DNA of 64,000 bases, from the NCBI GenBank assembly GCA_030657355.1, contig CP131056.1, positions 1,446,501 through 1,510,500 of the forward strand, read 5' to 3'. A program made the position numbers and the translations under genes. The DNA is from Radicibacter daui (GTDB lineage: Bacteria > Pseudomonadota > Alphaproteobacteria > Radicibacterales > Radicibacteraceae). Within the stretch, counting starts at the first letter, position 1, and the number at the start of each line of letters is the position of its first letter. The notes under the pieces are model-generated. The model saw nothing but the letters and a program-made list of their open reading frames with translations, was not told the DNA's origin and did not search any database. Shown here one piece after another: positions 8,520-17,157 of the stretch.

Positions 8520-9812
8520 ATGCCTGTTTTCATCGCCGGAATTCAAACCATGCAAGACAATGCCGCCGCTATCCTGGCCGAGAACGACCGGGGCACCTAC
8601 ACCGTGCCGACCAAGGGGCTCTACCCCTTTCAGTGGAACTGGGATTCCTGCCTGACCGCCCTTGGCCAGCAGCAGCTGGACGAGGCCCGCGCCTGGCTGG
8701 AGATCGACACGCTGCTGGCCCACCAGTGGCCGGACGGCATGGTGCCGCACATCATCTTCCATGTGGAAGATGACGGGTATTTCCCCGGCTCCAACGTGTG
8801 GGGCACCAACCGGCCGACACCGACGTCCGGCATCACCCAGCCGCCGGTCTGCGCCTTTGTGCTGCGCCGCCTCTATGAGCGGGCGAGCGACAAGGCTCAG
8901 GCACGGGAAATGGCGCTCCGGCTGGCGCCGAAGGCCGCCGCCTGGCACCGCTGGTTCTACCGGTGCCGCGACCCGCATGGCACCGGCCTTGTGGCGCTGC
9001 TGCACCCGTGGGAATCCGGCCGCGACAATAGCCTCGACTGGGTGGAGCCGTTGATGCGGGTACCGGACGAGGGGGTAACGCCCTATGTGCGGCGCGACAC
9101 CACCCATGTCGATCCGTCCCAGCGCCCGACCAAGGCGGAGTACGACCGCTATCTCTGGCTGGTCGAGCATTTCCGCGATCTCGGCTGGAACAACGAGATC
9201 CTGCACGACAACTCGCCTTTCCGCGTCGTCGATCCGGGTTTCAACGCCATCCTGATCCGCTCCGACGAGGATCTGGCCTGGCTGGCCGGCGAGCTGGGGC
9301 TTGCCGATCTGGCCGCCGAAGCCACGGCCCGGGTGGTGAAGGCGCGTGCGGCGCTGGAGACGCTGTGGAGCGAGGAGGACCGGCAGTATCTCTGCTTCGA
9401 TCGTGCGCTGGGCGCGCCGGTCAAAAGCGCGTCGGTCGGCGGGCTGTTGCCGCTCTTTGCGGGTGCGGGTGATGCAGGCCGGCAATCCGCCCTTGCCGGT
9501 ACCTTGCGCAAATGGCGCGGCCAGACGCGCTTTGGTGTCGCCAGCCACGACCCCGCCGATCCGCGGTTTGAGGCCAAACGCTATTGGCGCGGCCCGGCAT
9601 GGCTTATCGTCAACTATCTGCTGGTGGACGGGCTCAAGCGTTGCGGGCTGGATGACGCGGCCGAAGAAGTGCGGCGCGACAGCCTTGGCCTGATCCAGCA
9701 ATCGGGTTTTGCCGAATATTATGATCCGCTGACCGGCGAGGCGCTGGGCGGCGGGCGCTTTACCTGGACGGCGGCCATGGTGCTGGAATTCCTGCGCGGT
9801 GAAAGGGCCTGA
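8520..9812 (+). CDS. GH63-type hydrolase, mannosylglycerate/glucosylglycerate hydrolase-like
   Basis: 430-residue (alpha/alpha)6-barrel glycosidase, without signal peptide and hence cytoplasmic. Hallmarks of the bacterial mannosylglycerate hydrolase branch of GH63 are present: QWNWDS at 38-43, HPWESGRDNS with the presumed general-acid Asp near 169, RYWRGPAW, and FAEYYDP with the presumed catalytic base Glu near 399. Family members release sugar from 2-O-mannosyl- or glucosylglycerate. Being the gene after the importer, it likely cleaves the imported glycoside. Proteins of other trehalase-like GH families share the fold, so the substrate is an inference. A downstream in-frame ATG at codon 11 (MQDN) is an alternative start. 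Confidence 0.8.
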   Translation: MPVFIAGIQTMQDNAAAILAENDRGTYTVPTKGLYPFQWNWDSCLTALGQQQLDEARAWLEIDTLLAHQWPDGMVPHIIFHVEDDGYFPGSNVWGTNRPTPTSGITQPPVCAFVLRRLYERASDKAQAREMALRLAPKAAAWHRWFYRCRDPHGTGLVALLHPWESGRDNSLDWVEPLMRVPDEGVTPYVRRDTTHVDPSQRPTKAEYDRYLWLVEHFRDLGWNNEILHDNSPFRVVDPGFNAILIRSDEDLAWLAGELGLADLAAEATARVVKARAALETLWSEEDRQYLCFDRALGAPVKSASVGGLLPLFAGAGDAGRQSALAGTLRKWRGQTRFGVASHDPADPRFEAKRYWRGPAWLIVNYLLVDGLKRCGLDDAAEEVRRDSLGLIQQSGFAEYYDPLTGEALGGGRFTWTAAMVLEFLRGERA

Positions 9813-9819
9813 GGCGGAA

Positions 9820-10530
9820 ATGAAGATCCTCGGCTTCGGCGCCCATCCGGATGATGCCGAGATTTTCTTTCTCGGCACCCTTCTGGCTTTCAAGGCTGCC
9901 GGTCATGAGATCGGCTGGGTGGTGGCGAGCGATGGCGCCAAAGGCGGCCCCAATCCGGGGCCGGCACTCGCCCGGCTCAGGGAAGGAGAGGCATCGGCCG
10001 CGGGCAAGCCGCTCGGCGTCACCCCCGTTTTCCTGCGCCGGCCGGATGGCGGGCTCAGCGAGGATGCGGGGCTCAAGGCAGCGGTCGAGGCGGTTATCCT
10101 TGCCGAGGCGCCCGATCTGGTGTTGACCCATGCGCCGGAAGATTATCACCCGGATCACCGGGCGCTCTCCCGCGCTGTGAGCGATGCCGCCAGTTTCCGC
10201 GCGCCGGTGCTTTATGTCGACACGCTGAACGGTGTCGGTTTCCAGCCGCTCTATTATGTCGATATCACGCCCCATATGGCGGCCAAGCAGATGGCGATCC
10301 GCTGCCATGAAAGCCAGCGGCCGGAGCGCTTCGTAACTGCGGCAACCGCCCTCAACCGGCTGCGTGCCGTCCAGTGCAATGCGGTGGAGGAGGAGGCTTA
10401 CGCCGAGGCCTTCCGTTTCGAGCCGCGCGCCCCCTTTGCCGATCCGCGAGGACTGCTGCCGCCGTCGCCGCCGGTAAGGCCGCTCGGCCGTCGCACGGAT
10501 GATGTGCCAACGGCGTTTGGGCAGAGGTAA
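9820..10530 (+). CDS. PIG-L/LmbE family zinc deacetylase
   Basis: 236-residue predicted zinc-dependent amidase. The N-terminal AHPDDAE motif (near residues 8-14) and HPDHRALS (near 110) supply the typical metal and catalytic residues of PIG-L enzymes, which remove acetyl groups from GlcNAc conjugates such as GlcNAc-inositol, GlcNAc-malate or chito-oligosaccharides. The ATG at 9820 lies behind GAGGCGG and 8 nt after the GH63 stop; a GTG at 9799 inside the upstream gene is less likely. As the last gene of the LacI operon it suggests that the imported compound or a variant carries an N-acyl sugar, but no substrate can be read from sequence. Confidence 0.87.
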   Translation: MKILGFGAHPDDAEIFFLGTLLAFKAAGHEIGWVVASDGAKGGPNPGPALARLREGEASAAGKPLGVTPVFLRRPDGGLSEDAGLKAAVEAVILAEAPDLVLTHAPEDYHPDHRALSRAVSDAASFRAPVLYVDTLNGVGFQPLYYVDITPHMAAKQMAIRCHESQRPERFVTAATALNRLRAVQCNAVEEEAYAEAFRFEPRAPFADPRGLLPPSPPVRPLGRRTDDVPTAFGQR

Positions 10531-10593
10531 TGTCTCTTCCATCCAATCCTGCCCGAAAGGCAGCCCGGTCAGGCGTTTCGTGAAGTGCCGCGT

Positions 10594-11640
10594 TCAGGGA
10601 GCCGCTGCCTTCGCGTCGAGCACCCCGATCACGCACAGGCAGTCGCCGGCTTTGACAAGGCCGGGGAAATGTCGGGCGACGAGGATGCCTGACATGGCGG
10701 CCTTGTATTCCAGCGGGCTGAGGCCGGTGCGGGCGGTGGGATGGATGCGGGCGATGATCTCGCCTGCCGTCACCGGCTCACCCAGATCCTTGCAGGTCTC
10801 AACCATGCCGTCGCTCTCGGCGAAGGTGAAGCAGGCGTCCGATGGCATATCGATCCAGCGCGTAGCGATTTTTTCCGGCGCGCCGGGCAGGATGCCGAAA
10901 TGCTTGAGGAGATTGCGCGTGCCACGGCGGGCGATCGCGACCGTTTCGGCGCGCGCTGTGCCGCCGCCGCCGAGCTCGGTGGTCACGAACACCTTGCCCA
11001 TCATCTCGGCGGTGGTGTCGTACATGCCGACGGCATCGATCTCCAGCATGCGGTTGGAGTAGGGGGCGGAGAAGGCTTCGACGGCAGCAAAGCAGCGCTC
11101 CTCCTGCGTCTTGTCGGGCAGGATGTGGGCGGCGGCAAAGGGCACGAAATCCAGAGTGCGCCCGCCGGAATGGAAATCCAGCACCACATCGGCGAGCGGC
11201 AGCAGGTAGCGGGTGAAATAATCCGCGATCTTGGCCGTCGGGGATCCATCCGGCCTGCCGGGAAAACTGCGGTTGAGATTGCCTCGGTCGATCGGCGAGG
11301 TGCGCGTGCCGGCGAGAAAAGCCGGATAGTTCATCGCCGGCACGATGATGATGCGGCCGGTCACTTCCGCCGGATCCACGGTGCGCGCGAGGTCGAAGAG
11401 GGCAATCGGCCCTTCATATTCATCACCGTGATTGGCGCCGGTCAGCAGGGCAGTGGGCCCGTCGCCATTCTTGATGACGGCGATGGGGATCATCACCGAT
11501 CCCCAGGCGCTGTCGTCCCGGCTGTAGGGCATGCGCAGGAAGCCGTGCTGCACGCCGTCCCGGTTGAAGTCGACGGAAGGGACGATGGCGCTGGGCGCCA
11601 TCAGGGCCGGGGCGGCGGAGGGCAAGGGGCCGGACTGCAT
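10594..11640 (-). CDS. doeB: N-acetyl-L-2,4-diaminobutyrate deacetylase (ectoine degradation)
   Basis: 348-residue zinc hydrolase of the succinylglutamate desuccinylase/aspartoacylase family. It removes the acetyl group from N-alpha-acetyl-diaminobutyrate, the product of ectoine hydrolysis, giving L-2,4-diaminobutyrate. Zinc-ligand motifs are visible: GANHGDEYEGP near residue 70 and DFHSGGRTLDF near 155, and TTELGGGGTA carries the later conserved Glu. The C-terminal barrel-sandwich-like part (MSGILVARHFPGLVKAGDCLCVIG) fits the family. Last gene of the minus-strand ehu-eut-doe operon, 13 nt after doeA, which together with the family match supports the symbol (called eutE in rhizobia). Confidence 0.92.
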   Translation of the reverse strand: MQSGPLPSAAPALMAPSAIVPSVDFNRDGVQHGFLRMPYSRDDSAWGSVMIPIAVIKNGDGPTALLTGANHGDEYEGPIALFDLARTVDPAEVTGRIIIVPAMNYPAFLAGTRTSPIDRGNLNRSFPGRPDGSPTAKIADYFTRYLLPLADVVLDFHSGGRTLDFVPFAAAHILPDKTQEERCFAAVEAFSAPYSNRMLEIDAVGMYDTTAEMMGKVFVTTELGGGGTARAETVAIARRGTRNLLKHFGILPGAPEKIATRWIDMPSDACFTFAESDGMVETCKDLGEPVTAGEIIARIHPTARTGLSPLEYKAAMSGILVARHFPGLVKAGDCLCVIGVLDAKAAAP

Positions 11641-11653
11641 GATAGGTGGCCCC

Positions 11654-12874
11654 CTAATGCTTGACGAAGAGCTGGCGCGGCACGTTGGCCAGGCACTCGA
11701 CGCCGGTTTGGGTGATGACGATGCTCTCGGTGATCTCCAGCCCCATCGTCTCCAGCCACAGGCCGGTCATGAAATGGAAGGTCATCCCGGGCTTGAGTTC
11801 CGTCCGGTCACCGGGGCGCAGGCTCATGGTGCGCTCGCCCCAGTCCGGCGGATAGCTGAGGCCGATCGGGTAGCCGGTGCGGTTGTCTTTGGTGATGCCG
11901 TGTTTCTTGAGCACGGCAAAAAAGGCGTTGGCGATATCCTCGCAGGCATTGCCGGGTTTCGCGGCGGCAAGCCCGGCCTCCATGCCCTCCAGCACCGCCT
12001 TTTCCGCATCCAGGAAGGCCTGCGTGGGTTTGCCGAGAAAGACCGTGCGCGAGAGCGGGCAGTGGTAGCGCTTGTAACAGCCGGCGATCTCGAAAAACGT
12101 GCCTTCGCCGGACTTCATCGGCTGGTCGTCCCAGGTAAGATGCGGGGCGGAGGCGTCTTCGCCCGAGGGCAGCAGCGGCACGATGGCGGGATAGTCGCCG
12201 CCGAAATCGGAAACGCCGCGGGTGCCGGCATCGTAGATTTCGGCCACCAGGTCACATTTGCGCATGCCCGGCGTCACCGTCTCCAGGATGCGGTCATGCA
12301 TCACCTCCACGATGCGGGCGGCGCTGCGCATGTAAAACAGCTCCTGCTCGCTTTTGACCGCGCGCTGCCAGTTGACGAGGGCGGTTGCATCCTCGAAGCG
12401 GGCATTGGGCAGGTGGCGCACCAGCGAGGCGAAGGCAGCGGCAGAGAAATAGTAGTTATCCATCTCCACGCCGATGCGCCCGCCCCCCCAGCTCCGGTCG
12501 GCGATGATCTGCGAGAGCAGGTCCATCGGATGGCGCTCGGTGGACTGCACATAATGGTCCGGATAGCCGATGATGTTGTCATGGCCGAGCCATGCCGTGC
12601 GTTTGGCACCATTGGCATCCTGCCCGCGCCCGTACCACACCGGCTCGCCGCCAAGCGGCACCAGCACCGCCTGATGCACATAGAAGGACCAGCCGTCATA
12701 CCCGGTAAGCCAGGCCATGTTGGAGGGGTCGCTGATGATCAGCAGATCGAGATGCCGCAAGGCCATGGCGCCATGCACCTTGGCTAGCCGCTGGGCGTAT
12801 TCTTCCCGGGTGAAGTTGAGGTGCAGACCCTTGGACTGGGCCGTCTGGGAGGTGGAAGTCATCGGATGGGTCAC
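11654..12874 (-). CDS. doeA: Ectoine hydrolase
   Basis: About 406-residue protein of the M24 creatinase/Xaa-Pro peptidase fold that opens the ectoine ring to N-acetyl-diaminobutyrate. The N-terminal domain (FTREEYAQRLAKVHGAM, SDPSNMAWLTGYDGWSFY) is creatinase-like. The dinuclear metal ligands of true peptidases are not kept: the usual Asp pair region reads FFEIAGCYKRYHCPLSRT, and GYPIGLSYPPDWGE replaces the GHGIG-type histidine. This is as expected of the ectoine hydrolase branch. The start is either a GTG at 12874 touching the eutC stop (TGA-GTG) or the ATG at 12862; neither has a clear ribosome site. Known as eutD in rhizobia. Confidence 0.92.
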   Translation of the reverse strand: MTHPMTSTSQTAQSKGLHLNFTREEYAQRLAKVHGAMALRHLDLLIISDPSNMAWLTGYDGWSFYVHQAVLVPLGGEPVWYGRGQDANGAKRTAWLGHDNIIGYPDHYVQSTERHPMDLLSQIIADRSWGGGRIGVEMDNYYFSAAAFASLVRHLPNARFEDATALVNWQRAVKSEQELFYMRSAARIVEVMHDRILETVTPGMRKCDLVAEIYDAGTRGVSDFGGDYPAIVPLLPSGEDASAPHLTWDDQPMKSGEGTFFEIAGCYKRYHCPLSRTVFLGKPTQAFLDAEKAVLEGMEAGLAAAKPGNACEDIANAFFAVLKKHGITKDNRTGYPIGLSYPPDWGERTMSLRPGDRTELKPGMTFHFMTGLWLETMGLEITESIVITQTGVECLANVPRQLFVKH

Positions 12875-13867
12875 TCAGCTCTGGAAGGTCGTGCCCGCTT
12901 CGGCGGCCAGTGACCGCGTACGGGCAAGGGTGGCGATGGCGGTGTCCTGAACGCCGGTTCCGGTCAGGTCGCACAGGGTGATCGCCTCGGGCGAAGGCCG
13001 GCCGGCGTAGCGCCCGGCCATGATCTGGCCGAGCTCGGGAAACAGCCGGTCCGCTGCTACGAGACCGGCGGCAATGGCATGGTGCAGTTCCCCCAGCCGG
13101 CGGGTCTGGGCAAGGCTGTCGGCGACATAGAGGTCGCAGCCGGCAATCACCGCCGGGTCGATCTCGTTCTTGTGCTCGGCATCGGAGCCCATGGCCGTGA
13201 TGTGCTGCCCCGGGGCAAGCCAGGCTGCCTTCAGCAGCGGCTGGCTGGCAGGGGTGGTGGTCACGATAATATCCGCGCCGGTCACCGCCTGCTGCGGCGT
13301 TGCCATGGCGGTGACGGCAATGCCGGTGCTGGCAGAAAGCTCATCAGCGGCGAGGCTGGCTTTTGCGCCGTCACGAGCCCAGATCCGGGCCTCGTCTATC
13401 GGCCGCACCAGCCTTAGCGCCTGCAATTGCAGGCGGGCCTGCACCCCGGCGCCAAGGATGGCGGCAACCCGGCTGTCCGGCCGGGAAAGGTGCCAGGCGG
13501 CAACGGCGCCGGCCGCGGCGGTGCGGAGGTCGGTCAGGTAACCATTATCGAGCAGCAGCGCCTCGACGAGCCCGGTTTCGGCGCTCAGCAGCACCATCAT
13601 GCCGTTGACGCTGGGCAAACCTCTGGCCGGATTGTCGAAAAAGCCGGGGCTGATCTTGATGGCGAAACTGTCGAGCCCGGGGACATAGGCGGTCTTGACG
13701 TCCACCTCGGCCCGGCGCTCGGCGATGTCGAGGCGCAGGATAGGCGGCATGACCACGTCGCGGGTGGCGAGCGCCAGAAAGGCCCCTTCAACGCAGGCAA
13801 CGACGCTTTCATCCAGCGTGATGACCCTGCGAAGCTCGGCTTCGGTAAGGATGCTCATCTGCGCCAT
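12875..13867 (-). CDS. eutC: Ectoine utilisation protein EutC, ornithine cyclodeaminase family
   Basis: 330-residue NAD(H)-binding protein of the ornithine cyclodeaminase/mu-crystallin family. Visible signatures are AVKTAY-like DVKTAYVPGLDSFAIKIS, TDLRTAAAGAVAAWHLSRP and the Rossmann segment AILGAGVQARLQLQALRLV, then ITAMGSDAEHKNEIDP. In ectoine clusters EutC is found with EutA and EutB and is thought to help convert hydroxyectoine into an ectoine-type intermediate; the reaction is not settled. It lies 3 nt after eutB and touches doeA, so the genes are co-translated. A second start (MSILTE) four codons downstream is possible. Confidence 0.9.
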   Translation of the reverse strand: MAQMSILTEAELRRVITLDESVVACVEGAFLALATRDVVMPPILRLDIAERRAEVDVKTAYVPGLDSFAIKISPGFFDNPARGLPSVNGMMVLLSAETGLVEALLLDNGYLTDLRTAAAGAVAAWHLSRPDSRVAAILGAGVQARLQLQALRLVRPIDEARIWARDGAKASLAADELSASTGIAVTAMATPQQAVTGADIIVTTTPASQPLLKAAWLAPGQHITAMGSDAEHKNEIDPAVIAGCDLYVADSLAQTRRLGELHHAIAAGLVAADRLFPELGQIMAGRYAGRPSPEAITLCDLTGTGVQDTAIATLARTRSLAAEAGTTFQS

Positions 13868-13870
13868 GGC

Positions 13871-14914
13871 TCAGCGAAGCTCCTGTGCTGCGGGGGAGAG
13901 GGCGGCTATGTCGACGCGCTCGCCGCCGGCGAGGCGGTGATGCAGTGCCATGTCGATGTTGCGGCCGGAGAGCAGGGCCACTACTGGCCCTTGGCTCCCG
14001 ATCTTGCCGGCCAGCAGGGCGGCAATGCCGACGGCGCCGGCGCCTTCCACCACCTCGCGCTCCTGGTGATAGGCATGGGCGATGCCGGCAGCGATTTCCG
14101 CCTCGCTCAGCAGGATGAGGTCATCGAGCAGGGCACGCAGCATCTGGAAGGTGTAGCGGTTGCCGAGGCCGATGCCGCCGCCGAGGGAATCCGCCAGCGT
14201 CGGCAGTTCCTCCACATCGACCGGATGGCCGGCGGCAAGGCTGGCCGCCATTGCGGCGCCACGCTCCATGGAAATACCGATGATCCGCACATCCGGTTTC
14301 AGCGCCCGGATCGCCGCGGCCGTGCCTGCCGCCAGCCCGCCGCCGGAGACCGGCAGCAGCACGGTGGCGAGGTCGGGCAGATCCTCGATTATTTCCAGCC
14401 CCATCGTGCCCTGACCGGCAATGACGGCGGGGTGGTCGAAGGGGGGCACGGCGGTGAGGCCTTCTTCCGCCACCAGCCGGTTGACTTCCAGCTGGGCCTC
14501 GTCCTGCGAGCGGCCGACGATCCGCGCTTCTGCCCCTTCCGCCTTCACTGCTTCCAGCTTGTTGGGCGGCACGAGGCGCGACATGCACACAACGCAGCGA
14601 ATGCCCTCGGCCGCCGCGGCATGGGCGAGTGCACGGCCATGATTGCCTGTTGAAGCCGCCGTAACGCCGCGCGCCCGGGCAGCCGCATCAAGGCCCAGCA
14701 CGGCGTTGGTGGCGCCGCGCAGCTTGAAGCTGCCCGTACGCTGGCGGCTTTCCAGCTTCAGCCAGACGGGCACTTCCAGCCGGGCGGAAAGGGAGGGGGA
14801 GGGCGCGAGGGGCGTGCGCTCGATATGGCCCGCAAGGCGGGTCCGGGCGGCACGGATATCGTCCAGCGTCACCGGCAGCGCGGAAGCTTCATTGCGGAGG
14901 ACGGCGCTGCTCAT
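13871..14914 (-). CDS. eutB: Hydroxyectoine utilisation dehydratase EutB
   Basis: 347-residue PLP enzyme of the threonine dehydratase/serine racemase family (fold type II). The cofactor lysine is in GSFKLRGATNA near residue 64 and the phosphate-binding loop is SGGGLAAGTA near residue 190. N-terminal RTPLAPSPSLS and NHGRALAHAA are also typical. It is taken to remove water from a hydroxylated intermediate of hydroxyectoine breakdown, working with EutA and EutC. The ATG at 14914 overlaps the eutA stop by 4 nt; the longer open frame upstream lies within eutA and is not used. Confidence 0.92.
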   Translation of the reverse strand: MSSAVLRNEASALPVTLDDIRAARTRLAGHIERTPLAPSPSLSARLEVPVWLKLESRQRTGSFKLRGATNAVLGLDAAARARGVTAASTGNHGRALAHAAAAEGIRCVVCMSRLVPPNKLEAVKAEGAEARIVGRSQDEAQLEVNRLVAEEGLTAVPPFDHPAVIAGQGTMGLEIIEDLPDLATVLLPVSGGGLAAGTAAAIRALKPDVRIIGISMERGAAMAASLAAGHPVDVEELPTLADSLGGGIGLGNRYTFQMLRALLDDLILLSEAEIAAGIAHAYHQEREVVEGAGAVGIAALLAGKIGSQGPVVALLSGRNIDMALHHRLAGGERVDIAALSPAAQELR

Positions 14915-15708
14915 GAGGCGAGCCCCATCAGGCGGCCGAGTGCCGGCTGCGGCGTGGTTTCGCCGCATAGCCTCAGGCAGGCCCAGGCGGAGGCAAGATT
15001 GCTGGAGATAACCGGGCGGCCGATGGCGGCCTCGATCTCCGGCACGATTTCGGCAGCCCGCAGGGCGGTGCAGGAGATGAAGAGCGCTTCAGCCTCCGGC
15101 GCGGTCGCCTCGATGGCGGCCTTCACCAGCGTGCGCTGGTCGACCCGCGCCATCTCGCGGTCATCCTCCAGCCCGAAGCAGGTGAGCCCCAGCACGTCGA
15201 GCCCGGGGCCGCCCGCGGCGCCTTCGGCAAAATAGCGCGCCATCGGGGCGCTGGTTGCTTCGGTATAAGGGGTAAGGATGCTGATACGGCGAACGCCAAG
15301 GGCGGCAAAACCCTGCCGCGCCGCGCCGGGGGGCGTGACCACCGGCGTGCCGGGTTTGCCGGCGACAATCGCCGCCTCCACCGCCGCGTCGCCGATGACG
15401 ACGGAAGCGGAGGTGCAGGAATAACAAAGTGCATCGAACGGCTCGTCCGGCAGCAGCAGGGCGGCGCCTTCGGTTAGGCGCGGCTGCATGCGGCGCAGAT
15501 TTTCCGGCGTTACCGGGTTGGTCCAGCCGATGCGGGAGGTGTAGAGCCCGATACGCTCGCTCGCCACCATGCGGCGGAAATCCGCTTCGCTGGTGTGATC
15601 TGTGGACAGGACGATCAGCCCCACCCGTTTTTCAAACGGGCTGGCGTCGAAGCCCAGCGTCTGCGGGGGCAGCGAAAGCGGGGAGCGGCGGAGCGGAATA
15701 TCGGCCAT
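14911..15708 (-). CDS. eutA: Ectoine utilisation protein EutA, Asp/Glu racemase superfamily
   Basis: 265-residue protein of the arylmalonate decarboxylase/maleate isomerase/Asp-Glu racemase superfamily. Two conserved cysteines at the expected places are visible: YSCTSASVVIG near residue 100 and LFISCTALRAAE near residue 205. EutA is suggested to act on hydroxyectoine stereochemistry together with EutB/EutC; this is family knowledge, not shown by the sequence. I chose the ATG at 15708 (MADIPLRR) because an upstream alternative adds only Ser/Cys-rich shadow sequence of ehuD. The stop overlaps the eutB start. Confidence 0.9.
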   Translation of the reverse strand: MADIPLRRSPLSLPPQTLGFDASPFEKRVGLIVLSTDHTSEADFRRMVASERIGLYTSRIGWTNPVTPENLRRMQPRLTEGAALLLPDEPFDALCYSCTSASVVIGDAAVEAAIVAGKPGTPVVTPPGAARQGFAALGVRRISILTPYTEATSAPMARYFAEGAAGGPGLDVLGLTCFGLEDDREMARVDQRTLVKAAIEATAPEAEALFISCTALRAAEIVPEIEAAIGRPVISSNLASAWACLRLCGETTPQPALGRLMGLAS

Positions 15709-15727
15709 CGGGGCACCGGTCCTGAAG

Positions 15728-16384
15728 TCAGCCGATCCGTCCCAGCCGGCGCTCGAGCAGGCGCAGCAGGCTGACGGAGATGAGGCTGATGATGAGGAAG
15801 AACACACCCACGAGCGTCATGGGTTCGAGATAGCGGTAGTTGAAATTGGCAACGCTGCGGGCCTGGTTCATCAGCTCGAGCACGGTGATGGCCGAGAGCA
15901 GCGGCGTTTCCTTGAACATGGCGATCAGATAGTTGGCGAGCGCCGGCACCATCGGCGGGATCGCCTGCGGCAGGATGATCTGGGTCCAGGTCTGCCGGCC
16001 GGTCAGGTTGCAGGCCTTGGCGGCCTCCCACTGGCCGGTCGGCACATTGTCGATACCGGCGCGGTACACCTCGGCCGTGTAGGTGCCGTAATGGAGGCCA
16101 AGGCCGATAAGGCCGGCCGTCATCGGGCCGAGCGTGATGCCGGCGTCCGGCAGCACATAGAAGAGGAAATAGAGCTGCACCAGCAGCGGCGTGCCGCGGA
16201 TGAACTCGATGACGAAGCTGGTTGTGCGCATCACCGCCTTGTTTGGCGAGCGGCGCAGCAGGGCAAGCGCAAGGCCGATGACGGCGGCCAGCACCGCCCC
16301 GCCGAGCGTTGCCAGGATGGTAACGCGCACACCCTCCAGCAGGGTGGGCAGGATTTCCCAGACGAAAGACCAGGACCAGTCCAA
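15728..16384 (-). CDS. ehuD: Ectoine/hydroxyectoine ABC transporter permease EhuD
   Basis: 218-residue HisM-type permease. Membrane segments are seen near residues 10-45, 55-85, 85-110 and 185-210. The motif RGTPLLVQL and the ATPase coupling segment QWEAAKACNLTGRQTWTQIILPQA are intact. It starts with TTG at 16384, supported by GGGGAGG 7 nt upstream and by the standard N-terminus MDWSW. It partners EhuC in the membrane channel of the ectoine importer; gene order ehuABCD-eutABC is the same as in Sinorhizobium-type clusters. Confidence 0.93.
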   Translation of the reverse strand: MDWSWSFVWEILPTLLEGVRVTILATLGGAVLAAVIGLALALLRRSPNKAVMRTTSFVIEFIRGTPLLVQLYFLFYVLPDAGITLGPMTAGLIGLGLHYGTYTAEVYRAGIDNVPTGQWEAAKACNLTGRQTWTQIILPQAIPPMVPALANYLIAMFKETPLLSAITVLELMNQARSVANFNYRYLEPMTLVGVFFLIISLISVSLLRLLERRLGRIG

Positions 16385-16399
16385 CTCTCGGCCTCCCCG

Positions 16400-17059
16400 T
16401 CAGGTTCGCACGCCTTCGAGGCCGCGCGTCAGGCGCTTCTCGAGGCCGCGGATGGATCTGGACAGCGCAAGCGCCATCACGAAATAGAGCAGCAGGATGG
16501 TGATGAAGGGCACCGCGGTGCTGCCGGTCTGCGCCCTTACCACCTGTGCCTGGAAGGTCATGTCCGACAGCGAGATGAGCGAGACCACGGCCGTTGCCTT
16601 CAAAAGTTCGATGGCGTTGTTGCAGAAGGTCGGCAGCATCAGGACCAGCGCCTGCGGCAGGATGACGTGGCGCAGCCCCTGCCAGCGGGTGAGGTTGAGT
16701 GCCCGGCACGCCTCATGCTGCTCGCGCCCGATGGATTGCACCGCCCCGCGTACCACTTCGGCGCCGTAGGCCCCGACATTGAGGCCGAGGGCGAGGATGC
16801 CGGCTTCCAGCGGCGTCAGCGTCAGGCCGAACAGCGGCAGCACGAAATAGGCCCAGAACAGCTGGACGAAGATCGAGGTGCCGCGAAAGAACTCGATATA
16901 GCAGGTGGCAAGCCACCGGACCGGGGCGTGCAGCGAGAGGCGCCCGAGGCCGGCGATGAAGGCCATCATCAGCGCCAGCACGCAGCCGGCGAGCGTCAGC
17001 CCCACCGTGACGAGGGCCCCTTCCAGAATGAGTGGGATGAAGCTGAACCAGGAGTGCAT
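16400..17059 (-). CDS. ehuC: Ectoine/hydroxyectoine ABC transporter permease EhuC
   Basis: 219-residue permease paralogous to EhuD, with segments near residues 10-40, 60-90 and 180-205. It carries FRGTSIFVQLFWAYFVLPL in place of the GTPLLVQ motif and the coupling loop EQHEACRALNLTRWQGLRHVILPQAL. It is 15 nt upstream of ehuD on the minus strand. A stem-loop separates it from ehuB. Function as part of the inner-membrane ectoine channel is inferred from its position in the operon and family resemblance. Confidence 0.93.
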   Translation of the reverse strand: MHSWFSFIPLILEGALVTVGLTLAGCVLALMMAFIAGLGRLSLHAPVRWLATCYIEFFRGTSIFVQLFWAYFVLPLFGLTLTPLEAGILALGLNVGAYGAEVVRGAVQSIGREQHEACRALNLTRWQGLRHVILPQALVLMLPTFCNNAIELLKATAVVSLISLSDMTFQAQVVRAQTGSTAVPFITILLLYFVMALALSRSIRGLEKRLTRGLEGVRT

Positions 17060-17106
17060 TACCGGTGCCGCACCGTCTGTCTGTTGGCGGAAGGCTTGAA
17101 GGGGCG

Positions 17107-17142
17107 GGGCTGCCGGCCGGCGATGATGCCTGCCGGCAACCC
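17107..17142 (-). terminator. Stem-loop between ehuB and ehuC
   Basis: Inverted repeat with 11-bp arms (17107-17117 and 17132-17142, one G-U pair in the transcript) in the 98-bp gap between the binding-protein and permease genes. No T-run follows on the minus strand. Like the stem-loops at 356-382 and 5633-5665 it sits directly after a binding-protein gene, where it could stabilise the upstream mRNA. Confidence 0.6.
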
Positions 17143-17157
17143 GTGCCGTTGCTCAGG

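Noticed and set aside
10551..10568. Weak hairpin between the PIG-L and doeB convergent genes
   Set aside because: Only a 5-bp stem (CTGCC/GGCAG) without a T-run, too weak to call a terminator.
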